Below are positions 63,856 through 64,000 of a stretch of DNA of 64,000 nucleotides, piece by piece. Position numbers and translations under genes: made by a program. This DNA comes from Rallus limicola (lineage: Eukaryota; Chordata; Aves; Gruiformes; Rallidae), in contig JAKCOZ010000001.1 of NCBI GenBank assembly GCA_022605955.1, forward strand, positions 76,992,520 to 77,056,519. Direction: 5' to 3'. The notes under the pieces were generated by a model. That model ran no database searches. It was not told the origin of the DNA and worked only from the letters and a program-made list of their open reading frames with translations. The stretch's first letter is position 1. The number at the start of each line of letters is the position of its first letter.

Positions 63856-64000
63856 GAGAAACAGTTGCCCTGAGGCCAGCTAGTGGAAGTGACAAGGCAG
63901 ATACAGTAGCAGAGCTTTCATCACAGGCCTTGCAAGTTCTTGGGCAACTCTTTACTTGGCCTGTTACTCAGAAGAGAAGCTGATGGAAAGAGAAGACACC
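63856..64000 (+). other. Window end; no feature seen
   Basis: Short non-coding remainder, presumably still RERG intron 2. Confidence 0.5.

Overview
The window looks like vertebrate, most probably bird, nuclear DNA. It is mostly non-coding and AT-leaning, with one strong CpG island, several CR1 LINE 3' fragments (two ending in the avian octamer ATTCTATG or a decayed form of it), and a solo LTR of a kind I know from neoavian genomes. I see no bacterial-style operons, no CRISPR array, and no tRNA or rRNA gene that I can support. Almost all open reading frames in the window are chance ORFs in intergenic or intronic DNA.

The only protein gene I can name is RERG (Ras-related, estrogen-regulated growth inhibitor), plus strand. 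A CpG-island promoter with a probable non-coding first exon lies at about 31.7-32.6 kb. The first coding exon is at 34001-34061. It encodes the first 20 residues, including the GTPase P-loop, and ends at a perfect splice donor. I searched by eye for the later RERG exons (switch regions, NKAD and SAC motifs) and did not find them, so 34062 to the window end is best read as one long intron that continues beyond the window.

Layout. 1-8.1 kb: intergenic, little structure. 8.1-8.4 kb: a second, smaller CpG island, followed by an unrecognised exon-like ORF with a signal-peptide-like start (8572-8788, plus). 8.8-31.7 kb: intergenic, with two minus-strand CR1 pieces (17.2 and 18.9 kb), a 0.95-kb plus-strand CR1 with a broken reverse-transcriptase C-terminus (21.3-22.3 kb) and a short CR1 tail with a G-run (25.0-25.2 kb). 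31.7-34.06 kb: RERG promoter, exon 1, intron 1 (holding an old SINE-like remnant) and first coding exon. 34.06-64 kb: RERG intron 2, with a solo LTR (49.99-50.58 kb), an ancient CR1 (54.0-54.5 kb), a weak L2/MIR-like remnant (57.1 kb) and a plus-strand CR1 tail (63.7-63.9 kb).

In human the neighbour upstream of RERG is PTPRO, in divergent orientation. If that order holds here, PTPRO would lie toward or beyond the left edge on the minus strand, and the 8.1-8.4 kb island is a candidate for its promoter. I could not find a PTPRO exon. I found no convincing undescribed biological system. The most useful leads are regulatory: a full CRE palindrome and tiny uORF just upstream of the RERG start, an ERR-type nuclear-receptor site inside an ancient SINE in intron 1, a CTCF-like motif in the promoter island, and the unexplained exon-like ORF next to the second island.
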